In this document: positions 20,847 through 29,848 of the stretch, piece after piece
Numbering within the stretch: position 1 is the first letter of the stretch
How the letters are laid out: the number at the start of each line of letters is the position of its first letter
Assembly: GCA_003141415.1 (NCBI GenBank)
Contig: PLLX01000194.1
Coordinates: forward strand, 355-54,412
Direction: 5' to 3'
DNA length: 54,058 nucleotides
Source of the DNA: Bacteroidales bacterium
GTDB lineage: Bacteria; Bacteroidota; Bacteroidia; Bacteroidales; VadinHA17
Position numbers and translations under genes: made by a program
Notes under the pieces: generated by a model
The model's database searches: none
Seen by the model: only the letters and a program-made list of their open reading frames with translations
Told to the model about the DNA's origin: nothing

Positions 20847-21150
20847 TTTAAGAAGTAATTGTTGTTATAGTCAGCTCCATCGTACTGGTAACACTTCCGT
20901 ATCTCCAAGCTTTCAGAACTATTTTTATAAAGAAGAGAATTTGCGATAATATGAACATAAGAATTATGCCACCTCCGGTAACAGGCCTTATACTTGCAAG
21001 TAACCTTAATACCAGCCATCCATAAAGCGCCTGAACCATCAGTAAAATTAACATCAGGGTATAAGATGAAAAAAATGTTCTGAATGTCTGGCTCCTGAAT
21101 GTACATAGGATAATCGCCCAAGAGATTTGTCCGCAATCTTTAGAAAAGGA
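20847..21150 (-). pseudogene. Remnant of a small membrane protein gene (frame-disrupted)
   Basis: Reverse-strand reading gives ...CGQISWAIILCTFRSQTFRTFFSSYTLMLILLMVQALYGWLVLRLLASIRPVTGGGIILMFILSQILFFIKIVLKAWRYGSV..., two TM-like segments, with no upstream start in frame. The ATG at about 21178 lies in another frame and meets stops. Confidence 0.4.
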
Positions 21151-21306
21151 TGATCTATAAGTCCTGAATTTTCACCATAATAATGATCTGTAATTCTTTA
21201 TTCATAGTGCTCCTGCTATTTTTGAAGGCATTCATGTATAGATGCGACCGGATATCAGGTACGATATCACAGGAACACAGCAGGGATCTGAAACTTACAG
21301 ATCAAA

Positions 21307-21708
21307 CTATTTCTTTACTGCTGCCTCTGATGATAAAATCTTAGAAAGTGTTAGAGGAACTTCTCCTTCAGAATAGACTGCCTTACCTGACATGTTTGTA
21401 TCATTTTCAACTTTCAGTAACACTTTAATATCCTGTCCTTCAAGGTAAACAGTAAATAAAACACTATCATTGACGGTTTTAACGTTTTCACCTACAAGTA
21501 TGGAATCACTCCCGGTAAAAGACATTGTCGTAGTAGGTTTTTGGTTATTTAATCCAACTACTATTTTCCCGGAAGAATATCCTTCGGGTGCATAAGGGGC
21601 ATCAAACTTCCAGGTACCGATAGGGTTATTTTTATTAGAATTTTGTCCGCTGACGACTATCACAGAAAGTAATGAGAAGAACATTAATGTTAAAATTCTG
21701 TTTTTCAT
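21307..21708 (-). CDS. Hypothetical secreted protein
   Basis: Signal peptide ILTLMFFSLLSVIVVSGQ; NNPIGTWKFDAPYAPEGYSSGKIVVG; family not recognised with confidence. Confidence 0.6.
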   Translation of the reverse strand: MKNRILTLMFFSLLSVIVVSGQNSNKNNPIGTWKFDAPYAPEGYSSGKIVVGLNNQKPTTTMSFTGSDSILVGENVKTVNDSVLFTVYLEGQDIKVLLKVENDTNMSGKAVYSEGEVPLTLSKILSSEAAVKK

Positions 21709-21811
21709 AATAATTCTGATTTATTAGATCTCAAATATAGAAATCTAATATGAATTTTTATCATAAACATTCAAATTTGAATTGGTAAAGTAATGCAGCT
21801 CGATGCAATTA

Positions 21812-22435
21812 CTAGCAACCCCCGGCGGCCTTCTTCTTTTTCGGAGCAGATTGCAATGCTGGTTTTGCTGATTCAGTACTCTGGTTTTGATTTGATTGTA
21901 CTGCCATACCACCACCAAGGGCTTTCCCGGCACTTAAGCGAAAATCATATTTTGCAAACTCCTCATCAGGACTTGTAGATGCAGGTTTCTGGGGATTAAG
22001 AATTACATCAAACCAATAATTCAATCCGCCTTCCAATACTAAATTATTTTTATAACCAAGTTGCCTTGTCACCATCCATGCCTCATTGGCTGTGATAGTA
22101 CCATTTGAATAGAAGATGTTCATTTTAACATCCTGATTAAGTATATCCGTAAACTTATCTGAAAGCAAGTCTGCAACAGGTATATTTATTGCCCCCGGAA
22201 GGCTGAATTTTTCAAAATCATCCTTATTTCTTACATCAATAAGCTGGAAGGAAGGATCCTTTTTAATTATCATATCGGCTACAGTTTCTGGTGTAATATA
22301 CTGGGTTCGTGTATTAGCTTCACCAAGCAACTGATCTGCTGTAAGTTTGTAAGGTTTTGTTTTATTCTGCGGTACTGCGGCAATAATAAGACCCATCGGA
22401 ATTATAAAAAGTGCCAAAAGTCTGAGTGGTTTCAT
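21812..22435 (-). CDS. Rhodanese-like domain protein, signal-anchored, active-site Cys absent, C-terminal GGC
   Basis: DPSFQLIDVRNKDDFEKFSLPGAINIPVADL...MNIFYSNGTITANEAWMVTRQLGYKNNLVLEGGLNYWFD; ends KKKKAAGGC*. Confidence 0.85.
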   Translation of the reverse strand: MKPLRLLALFIIPMGLIIAAVPQNKTKPYKLTADQLLGEANTRTQYITPETVADMIIKKDPSFQLIDVRNKDDFEKFSLPGAINIPVADLLSDKFTDILNQDVKMNIFYSNGTITANEAWMVTRQLGYKNNLVLEGGLNYWFDVILNPQKPASTSPDEEFAKYDFRLSAGKALGGGMAVQSNQNQSTESAKPALQSAPKKKKAAGGC

Positions 22436-22460
22436 AATATATGTTTTAAGTTTTTGTTGT

Positions 22461-22530
22461 CTTGTTACTTGTTACTTGTTACTTGTTACTTGTTACTTGT
22501 TACTTGTTACTTGTTGCTTGTTGCTTGTTG
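22461..22530. repeat. 7-bp tandem repeat, 10 units: (CTTGTTA)x7 (CTTGTTG)x3
   Basis: Direct count in the sequence; lies 26 bp upstream of the start of the rhodanese-like gene (22435, minus). Confidence 0.97.
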
Positions 22531-22617
22531 ACCGTTGCTCTCTGATTAAAACCAGTAAACAGAAACCAGCAACATTCTCTACATTTATCTTTTTACTTTT
22601 GTCTTTTATCTTTATGT

Positions 22618-23208
22618 TTAATATTCTTCTCTGGGGAATTTCTTCTCCGCCCATTCTGCCACCCGGAACATTGAAAGGGCAACTATTATAAGCAGAAAAG
22701 CAAATACTCCGTCGGAGAGTCCAATTGTTTGGCTAATCTTTGGAAAACCTAAAAACTTGGCAAGATACATTCCATCCCAGATTTTATAACCCAGTGCGAA
22801 AATCAGGATTCCTATAAATAATCCACCAATGAAGACAAATGCATCAATTTTACCAATTGAAGCACCACAGAAGCTTGTACCGGGACAGTATCCCCCGATA
22901 ATAAATCCCGCACCCATGATCATTCCGCCAACAATAGCCGATGTAAGATAGGTTGGGTTAACATAGATAAGGTTAAGATCTATCCAACCGAAAAGACTGA
23001 AGAAAAGCAAACCAAGCATAGCTGTAATAGCTGCAGTAAAAAACACTTTCAGAACTACAGTATCATAACCGTAAAAAACCCCTGCAAGTTTTCTGCTTGA
23101 TGAAAATCCACTCTGTTCAAGTACAAATCCAAAACCTATTCCAATTATAAAAGCCAGGAAAAGGTTAGTATTCGCTGAAATTAACTCGTTTACTGATAAT
23201 GGTCCCAT
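22618..23208 (-). CDS. YeeE/YedE family (thiosulfate/sulfur transport-type) protein, half-size
   Basis: IGIGFGFVLEQSGFSSSRKLAGVFYGYD...MGAGFIIGGYCPGTSFCGASIGKIDAFVFIGGLFIGI. Confidence 0.88.
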   Translation of the reverse strand: MGPLSVNELISANTNLFLAFIIGIGFGFVLEQSGFSSSRKLAGVFYGYDTVVLKVFFTAAITAMLGLLFFSLFGWIDLNLIYVNPTYLTSAIVGGMIMGAGFIIGGYCPGTSFCGASIGKIDAFVFIGGLFIGILIFALGYKIWDGMYLAKFLGFPKISQTIGLSDGVFAFLLIIVALSMFRVAEWAEKKFPREEY

Positions 23209-23211
23209 TAT

Positions 23212-23266
23212 TTTTTGTCTATTTGTCTATTTGTCTAAATGTTTATTTGTCTTGCTGTCTTGAGGT
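23212..23266. repeat. 8-bp tandem repeat of TTTGTCTA-like units
   Basis: ttttttgtctatttgtctatttgtctaaatgtttatttgtcttgctgtcttgagg read directly; lies just upstream of the 23208 (minus) start. Confidence 0.8.
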
Positions 23267-23375
23267 ACTGTGGTCTTAAACCCGTTATGCCATTGTGCCT
23301 TTGTGACGTTTCGCCACCCTGCAGTCTGGCTCCTTCGCTAAATTTGCCCACCGAGCAAATTTTTAACGCTTGGCC

Positions 23376-23897
23376 CTATATCCAGTTCTTCCTGAAAAAA
23401 TAAGCAAGAGCATAGGCAGTTCCAAAAATTGCCATCATTGTAATGAACCCTCCAAGAGACAATACTGCCATTCCGCTCAGGGCTGATCCGCTGGTACATC
23501 CTCTTCCAAATTCGGCTCCAAAACCAAAAAACACTCCTCCTGTCAAAGCAAGAAAAAGTCGCTTTTTTGAGGTTATTTTTGGCGAATGTTCTACTTTCAA
23601 TTTCAGACGTCCTGCAAATGCACCTGAAAGAAATCCGCCAACAAGTACACCCGTCATTTCAAAAACGAGCCATGTTTTCATCGGGTTCCCAGGATGATCC
23701 GCTCTGAACTCTTTTACGAATCCCAATTTTTCTGAGGAGGATGGTGCAACTGCACTAATGGAAGTAACAACAACACTTTTCATTGCACCACTGGCACCAA
23801 GTCCACGTCCGGAAATAAAATTCGCCGCCAGAAGAACAATTCCTAACAGCGCCCCGCCTACGTAAGGGTTCAGGTACTTTGTTTTTTTTTGTTCCAT
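23376..23897 (-). CDS. YeeE/YedE family protein, half-size (complementary half)
   Basis: NPYVGGALLGIVLLAANFISGRGLGASGA...GFGAEFGRGCTSGSALSGMAVLSLGGFITMM. Confidence 0.88.
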   Translation of the reverse strand: MEQKKTKYLNPYVGGALLGIVLLAANFISGRGLGASGAMKSVVVTSISAVAPSSSEKLGFVKEFRADHPGNPMKTWLVFEMTGVLVGGFLSGAFAGRLKLKVEHSPKITSKKRLFLALTGGVFFGFGAEFGRGCTSGSALSGMAVLSLGGFITMMAIFGTAYALAYFFRKNWI

Positions 23898-24004
23898 GGA
23901 TTTACAGTTATTATTATCTAAATTCTGATTTCATTCTAACCGGCACGCGGTGTGCGGTACGGGGTCCTGCATTCCTCTTACCGCATACCGCAAACCGGTT
24001 ACCG

Positions 24005-24946
24005 TTAATACAGCCACCTGCTTATCTGTCCGGCATATGCAATAATAAAACGCAGCATCAGGCTTCCAAAAATCACAAGTACTGCAGGAACAATTGCCGG
24101 AATATGGAACTTTCCCAACTCCATAAATTCAAGCAGAGCAGGAATAAGCATTCCCATTGTCACAACAAATATCCAGAATGACATAGTATATGGTCCTCCA
24201 AGAAACAGTTTTGCAGCTTCGATCTGAACCTGGGTGCTCGCCAGAAAACCCATGAACATATGAATAATAAAAAACAGTTCAATCCCTATTAACACGAGAT
24301 CTATTCTTGCAAACTGCTTTCGTTCTGCTTTATCTTTTGATAAAATTAATGTTGCTGCTGCACCGGCTGAAAGTCCCGATGACAGAAACAATGGTCCCAG
24401 AATTGATGTATTCCAGAGAGGGCGGGCATTAAAGGCTGACAATAAGATCCCCGTATAGATTCCGAGGATAATCCCATAAATAAGCATGATCCATGCAAGG
24501 GCTTTCTTGTATTTGTTAAAGAAAGTCTCAATGTCACATATCCATTTGAATTTCCAATCCCAACGCGGGAAAATATCTCTTATATGAAGGGCGCACCAGA
24601 TAAATGAAACAGGGGTGATAACCATCAGTGTCCAGGCTCCCCATGACATTGGTGACTGCAATCGTATGTTTGTATATAGCTGCCAGAAAAACAGTTTATG
24701 TCTTAGGTCAATGAATAGTGTTAATAATCCAATAACCAGCAGAAAAGGAGCAAGAAAAGGTGTAATACGGACGGCTGTCCTGTAGTCATTTTCCCTGCCT
24801 CTTATAAAATAAAGTGCAGCAATACAAAGAATTCCGGCTGCCATTCCCCCGAGAAAGAGATAAAGCGGAATCTGCCAGTGCCAGATATTAAGTTGCGGAT
24901 CAATGAGTTGATTCATCCTGCCACTTACTAATATTTCTTCTTCCAT
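24005..24946 (-). CDS. NrfD/PsrC-type polysulfide reductase membrane subunit
   Basis: WHWQIPLYLFLGGMAAGILCIAALYF; multi-TM; SPMSWGAWTLMVITPVSFIW; adjacent to ferredoxin and Mo-enzyme subunits. Confidence 0.9.
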   Translation of the reverse strand: MEEEILVSGRMNQLIDPQLNIWHWQIPLYLFLGGMAAGILCIAALYFIRGRENDYRTAVRITPFLAPFLLVIGLLTLFIDLRHKLFFWQLYTNIRLQSPMSWGAWTLMVITPVSFIWCALHIRDIFPRWDWKFKWICDIETFFNKYKKALAWIMLIYGIILGIYTGILLSAFNARPLWNTSILGPLFLSSGLSAGAAATLILSKDKAERKQFARIDLVLIGIELFFIIHMFMGFLASTQVQIEAAKLFLGGPYTMSFWIFVVTMGMLIPALLEFMELGKFHIPAIVPAVLVIFGSLMLRFIIAYAGQISRWLY

Positions 24947-24966
24947 ATTAAATGGTCATTACTTGA

Positions 24967-25500
24967 TTAAATCAAAAAATAAAGTTGTGGTTTAGTTCCT
25001 GCTTCAGGAATAAGTGTTTTTGATTTACGCTTTTTCAAAACCACAGAGACATCGCTGTTCAGGTCATCCAAATCTCCAAAATAGATGCATTTGGTAGGAC
25101 AAACAGCTGCGCAGGCAGGAGCAAGACCGATTTTTATCCTGTGAATGCAAAACGTGCATTTATCTACATAACCTTCCGGGTGAGGGTACCGGGCATCGTA
25201 CGGACATGAAGCAATGCATGCCCCACAACCTATACATTTGTTATGTTCAACAAGCACAATTCCTCCATCAGCAAAATGACTGGCCCCGGTAGGGCAGCAA
25301 CGAACACAAGGTGCATTTATACAATGATTGCATCTCTCCGATCTGATCTCAATCTCAAGCTGCGGATAAGTTCCATTCATCGTTTCAACGACCCATTCAC
25401 GGCAAAAACCATGCGGCACATTATTCTCAGTCTGGCAGGCCACGACACAATCGCTGCAACCTACACATTTTCTTGTATCAACTGCCATTGCATACCTCAT
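24967..25500 (-). CDS. 4Fe-4S ferredoxin-type subunit (PsrB/PhsB-like)
   Basis: Four cluster motifs: CVGCSDCVVACQTEN, CNHCINAPCVRCCPTGA, CIGCGACIASCPYDARY, CTFCIHRI...CAAVCP. Confidence 0.93.
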   Translation of the reverse strand: MRYAMAVDTRKCVGCSDCVVACQTENNVPHGFCREWVVETMNGTYPQLEIEIRSERCNHCINAPCVRCCPTGASHFADGGIVLVEHNKCIGCGACIASCPYDARYPHPEGYVDKCTFCIHRIKIGLAPACAAVCPTKCIYFGDLDDLNSDVSVVLKKRKSKTLIPEAGTKPQLYFLI

Positions 25501-27734
25501 GATGCAACCTCCTTCTCTGACTTTTCAGTAACAAATGTTACAAAATTGGATCTCATTCCGGTTCCTCCCATCAACGGATCGGTTAGGACTTTTGTTATCA
25601 ACTGGGTATCACTCGCACCTTTTCCGAAACATCTCTTCATCTGCTTCTGACCATGACCAAAACCATGTACCATGTACACTGAATCCCATCGGATACGTTC
25701 GGTTACTCGGACTTTGATCTTAAAGTTGGAAATCACACCATCCTGGTTTTTAAGCCATATATACTGTCCCGTTACCAGACCCCACGCTTTCGATACCTTG
25801 GGATTTACCCAGGCCGTGTTCTCATGCATAAGGTCAGTAAGATTCGGATTATTGGAAGTTCTGCCAAATGTATGTTGTGGTGTCCGTCCATAGATAAGGC
25901 GGTAATAACCTTCAGAAGGCTCTTCATGAACAGTATATTTAGGAAGGGGATCAAAACCTGCCTGCTCAATATATTTAGAGTATAATTCTATTTTGCCTGA
26001 ATCAGTTGAAAATGCAACATTTTCATTTTCAGCGAAATACAAATCGTCTGCCTCTCTTTCTTTTGTTTTTACCCCGATACGTTGCATCTCTTCAAGCGAA
26101 GAACCGGATTGTTTAAGTTGCCAGTCCAGCAATTCCTCCTGCTTTTCAAATGGAAAATAGTTTTCGAGACCAAGTTTAACAGCTAATCCTCTGGCAATAT
26201 TGTAACCTGATCTGGTATTGCTTTTTGGCTCTGCTGCCGGCATCCTCAATGCTATGGCAGGTTTACGGTGAGGGCTGATTCTAAGCATATCATATCGTTC
26301 AAGATATGTACATTCGGGTAAAACAACATCAGCCCATCCTGTGATCTCCATCGGCATTGTGTCGACTGCAACTAACAGATCAAGATTCTGAATTGCCTTC
26401 AGAGTATTAGCCTGATCAGGTATTGATGATATCAGATTTGTTGCATTAACAATCCAGCCTTTAATTAAATATGCCGGTTTGTTTTCAGGGATTGAAGCAT
26501 CTATAAGTGCATTTGAGACCGGAGAACTTGCAATGGGATATTTTCCGGGGAAAGCATCTGTCCAGGCTTTTTTGGGTTCAGGGTACTTTGGTGTTTTTGC
26601 TGAAGGAACTACATAACTTGCAGGTCTGTAAAACCCTCCCCGTCTGCCCCATGAACCCAGGAGTGCATTTAAAATAGCAATCGCCCGAACCCTCTGGGTA
26701 TCATCGCCATACCATGTCACATGTCGCCCTGGGTGGATCAGAACAGCAGGACTTGCATTCGCCATCTCTTTTGCGGTTTTTCGTATCTTATCAGGCGATA
26801 TTGTTGTTATCCCGTAAGCCCATTCAGGAGTAAAATCCAAGACATGTTCTTTCAGTTTATCAAACCCGTTGCAATATTTTTCGACATAATTTTTATCATA
26901 ATAATCGTTATAGATTATTTCATGTATCCAGGCCAGGAGTAATGCAATATCGGTAGAAGGTTTAATAGGGAGCCAATATTTGGATTTCCCGGCAGCAGTT
27001 GAAAATCTTGGGTCCACTGTAATTATTGTCACACCTTTATCAATTGCATCCGACATTTCCTGAATCTGCCCGTTATGCATGTTTTCTCCAATATGTGATC
27101 CTATCAGTACAAGACATTTTGTATCTCGAATATCAGTTGTTTCAGGTGAGTAGACTTCCTCTCCGAATGTTGCAAGAAAGGCTTCATCTCTCGGTCCGCG
27201 ACATTGTGCATATGATGGTTCAGCTATATTGGAAGAACCAAACGCTTTCAATAAATTTGTAAAATAGGTACTGCCTGAACCATGTGTGAATAAAGCCATA
27301 CTTTCTGCGCCATGTTTTGAAGATATGTCCTTCATTTTGGCTGCAACATAATTCAGAGCCTCATCCCATGAAACCTCACGAAAGACCTGTTTGCCGCGTT
27401 CTTCAACCCTGATCAATGGTGTCTTCAGCCTGTCTTCATCATAATACATTCCAACACCACCGGTACCACGAGGGCAGAAGCGACCGTTAGAATGCTGATC
27501 TTCATCATTGCCTATGATTTTCCAGATTTTACCCTCAGATGTTTTGTAAACCCATCCGGCACATTTCCAGAAACATACCTCACAGTAAGTAGGTGTTCTC
27601 TTAAGATCCACTTTGAGTTTTTTTGCTTCATCGGGGGAGAAAAGTAATTTAGTAGCGCCAAATGTTCCTTTGGTAATTGCCAGAACACCGATTCCCATTA
27701 CCGAAATTCTTATAAAATCTCTCCTGCTAGTCAT
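25497..27734 (-). CDS. Molybdopterin oxidoreductase catalytic subunit (PsrA/PhsA-like), Tat signal
   Basis: MTSRRDFIRISVMG; TYCEVCFWKCAGWVYKTSEGKIWKIIGN...RFCPRGTGG; MTSRR start overlaps nothing upstream and its end overlaps the ferredoxin start by 4 bp. Confidence 0.92.
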   Translation of the reverse strand: MTSRRDFIRISVMGIGVLAITKGTFGATKLLFSPDEAKKLKVDLKRTPTYCEVCFWKCAGWVYKTSEGKIWKIIGNDEDQHSNGRFCPRGTGGVGMYYDEDRLKTPLIRVEERGKQVFREVSWDEALNYVAAKMKDISSKHGAESMALFTHGSGSTYFTNLLKAFGSSNIAEPSYAQCRGPRDEAFLATFGEEVYSPETTDIRDTKCLVLIGSHIGENMHNGQIQEMSDAIDKGVTIITVDPRFSTAAGKSKYWLPIKPSTDIALLLAWIHEIIYNDYYDKNYVEKYCNGFDKLKEHVLDFTPEWAYGITTISPDKIRKTAKEMANASPAVLIHPGRHVTWYGDDTQRVRAIAILNALLGSWGRRGGFYRPASYVVPSAKTPKYPEPKKAWTDAFPGKYPIASSPVSNALIDASIPENKPAYLIKGWIVNATNLISSIPDQANTLKAIQNLDLLVAVDTMPMEITGWADVVLPECTYLERYDMLRISPHRKPAIALRMPAAEPKSNTRSGYNIARGLAVKLGLENYFPFEKQEELLDWQLKQSGSSLEEMQRIGVKTKEREADDLYFAENENVAFSTDSGKIELYSKYIEQAGFDPLPKYTVHEEPSEGYYRLIYGRTPQHTFGRTSNNPNLTDLMHENTAWVNPKVSKAWGLVTGQYIWLKNQDGVISNFKIKVRVTERIRWDSVYMVHGFGHGQKQMKRCFGKGASDTQLITKVLTDPLMGGTGMRSNFVTFVTEKSEKEVAS

Positions 27735-27915
27735 CTATTAAGTATAATAATATTCCAAAACTAGGAAAAATAAATCTAGCTTTTATTCATATATTTACAT
27801 AATTATATGTATAGCTTAAACTCTGGAATATTATCTACTGTTAACAAATTAACAATCTGACAAATGCTATTTATTTAGAATCCGTATAAATTACATACAC
27901 GTAGACAATTTATAA

Positions 27916-28082
27916 TGACTGAAGTGCCTGGAGTGCCAGGATTTTGGAGTACCTGGAGTTAAGAAAAAGTTTGGAGTGTGCCAATAATGGAGTGTTTAAA
28001 GTTGACAAAACTGAAGTATAGTATACTTATGGTAACTCTAAGTTCTCTGAACACTTTAGGCATTCCAGGCACTCCAACTTAT
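27916..28082. repeat. Intergenic imperfect inverted repeat built from 9-mer units (agtgcctgg/ggcattcca)
   Basis: Left arm gaagtgcctggagtgcc (about 27920), right arm ggcattccaggcactcc (about 28058); the right arm resembles the tract at 5981-6016. Confidence 0.6.
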
Positions 28083-28163
28083 AATTATGTTTCAGTTTTG
28101 ACATCTGAATAGTTAAACTTAATTTTGAAGCGTTAAAAAACAATTATTATCCTAGTCCAATAA

Positions 28164-29669
28164 ATGACAGATCTTGAAATATATTTTGACCAGTATAGAA
28201 AAAATATCATCGGTATTGACGCAGAAATTAAAACACCTTACGGATCGAGGAAACTGATTTATGCAGACTGGATAGCCAGCGGAAGACTTTACGGACCTAT
28301 AGAAAAAAGGATTACTGAAGACATTGGTCCTTTGGTAGGGAACACACATTCAGAATCAACATCGACAGGTAAGGCGATGACCGATGCCTATCATCTCGCA
28401 CAGAAAATAGTGAAACGTCATGTGAATGCCAATGATAATGACATTCTGATATTTACAGGTACAGGAATGACGTCCGCAATTGCCAAGCTCCAAAGACTTC
28501 TTGGATTAAAGGTTCCGGAACAGGCTATTAATTACTGTTCTTATTCACATGGAAATTATGCCAATTGTAAGGACATTCCAAATGAAAATCGTCCGGTTGT
28601 TTTCTTAACTCATACCGAGCATCACTCCAACCATACTTCATGGTTTGAAACTCTCGCTGATGTAGTTGTTTTAGAACCATCTTCCGATCTGACAGTAAAT
28701 CCTGACGCTTTGCGTAAGGAGATAGTAAAATACAAAGATCGTCCTTTACTGATCGGTTCTTTTTCAGCATGCTCTAATGTAACAGGATATTTCCCCCCGT
28801 TTTATGAGCTGGCAAAGATAATGCATGAGCATAATGGATACTGTTTTGTGGATTTTGCAGCATCAGCTCCATATGTTGACATTGATATGCACCCTGATGA
28901 TAAGCTCAATCAGCTTGACGCAATATTTTTTTCCCCTCACAAGTTTCTCGGCGGACCCGGCAGCGCCGGAGTTCTGATTTTCAACAAAGAACTGTACAAA
29001 AATAATATTCCTGACAATCCGGGCGGAGGAACTGTAAAATGGACAAACAGGTGGGGTGGTTATAGCTATATAACAGATATTGAGGTAAAAGAAGATGGAG
29101 GAACCCCCGGATTCCTTCAGGGAATTAAAGCTGCTCTTGCAGTGACTCTTAAGGAAAACATGGATACAAGAAAGATGTATATGAGAGAAAGTGAGCTTAC
29201 CGAATTAACTTTCAGGGAATTATTGAAAATAAAAAATCTACACATTCTTGCTCCGGATATAAGGAACAGATTAGGTGTTTTTTCTTTTTACGTTGATAAA
29301 ATACATCATAACCTTTTTACCAGCCTTCTTAACGACCATTTTGGAATTCAGGTAAGAGGTGGATGTTCCTGTGCCGGCACTTATGGCCATTTCCTTTTAA
29401 ATGTTGATATTAAAATGTCAAAAGAGATCACAGATAAAATTGATGCGGGAGACTTATCGATGAAGCCCGGATGGATAAGATTATCTCTTCATCCGACGAT
29501 GACAAATGATGAGTTACACTTTATTCTTGATGCTATCAGGCAGACTATAGAGATGGCGCAAATATGGGTGAAGGATTATCGGTATGACTACCATACGAAT
29601 GAATTCCATCAAGATAAATTTCCTGAAAAAAATAGTGCAGATATTTCCAAATGGTTTTTATTAACCTGA
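28164..29669 (+). CDS. Class V aminotransferase / cysteine desulfurase-like PLP enzyme
   Basis: NTHSESTSTGKAMTDAYHLA; FVDFAASAPYVDIDMHP...DAIFFSPHKFLGGPGSAGVLIF (PLP Lys); RGGCSCAGTYGH. Confidence 0.9.
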   Translation: MTDLEIYFDQYRKNIIGIDAEIKTPYGSRKLIYADWIASGRLYGPIEKRITEDIGPLVGNTHSESTSTGKAMTDAYHLAQKIVKRHVNANDNDILIFTGTGMTSAIAKLQRLLGLKVPEQAINYCSYSHGNYANCKDIPNENRPVVFLTHTEHHSNHTSWFETLADVVVLEPSSDLTVNPDALRKEIVKYKDRPLLIGSFSACSNVTGYFPPFYELAKIMHEHNGYCFVDFAASAPYVDIDMHPDDKLNQLDAIFFSPHKFLGGPGSAGVLIFNKELYKNNIPDNPGGGTVKWTNRWGGYSYITDIEVKEDGGTPGFLQGIKAALAVTLKENMDTRKMYMRESELTELTFRELLKIKNLHILAPDIRNRLGVFSFYVDKIHHNLFTSLLNDHFGIQVRGGCSCAGTYGHFLLNVDIKMSKEITDKIDAGDLSMKPGWIRLSLHPTMTNDELHFILDAIRQTIEMAQIWVKDYRYDYHTNEFHQDKFPEKNSADISKWFLLT

Positions 29670-29848
29670 TAATTCATCGTTTATTTGCCTGAATAAATTT
29701 CTATGATAATCAATCATTTATCCTTCTAAATTTGTTTTATAAAGGATTAGCAGTTAGTATTTTATTAAAAAAGACTGAACATCAGCACTAATCAACCACA
29801 AGGGTTTCTTAATTCATTGAAAATAAGTGAAATTAAACGAAAGCAAGC

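Noticed and set aside
22461-22530. Short tandem repeat as possible CRISPR or iteron array
   Set aside because: Contiguous 7-mers with no spacers and no replication gene nearby; treated as a microsatellite.
22476-22691. ORF of 71 aa over the 7-bp repeat
   Set aside because: Translation is repeat-derived low complexity and overlaps the YeeE gene antisense.
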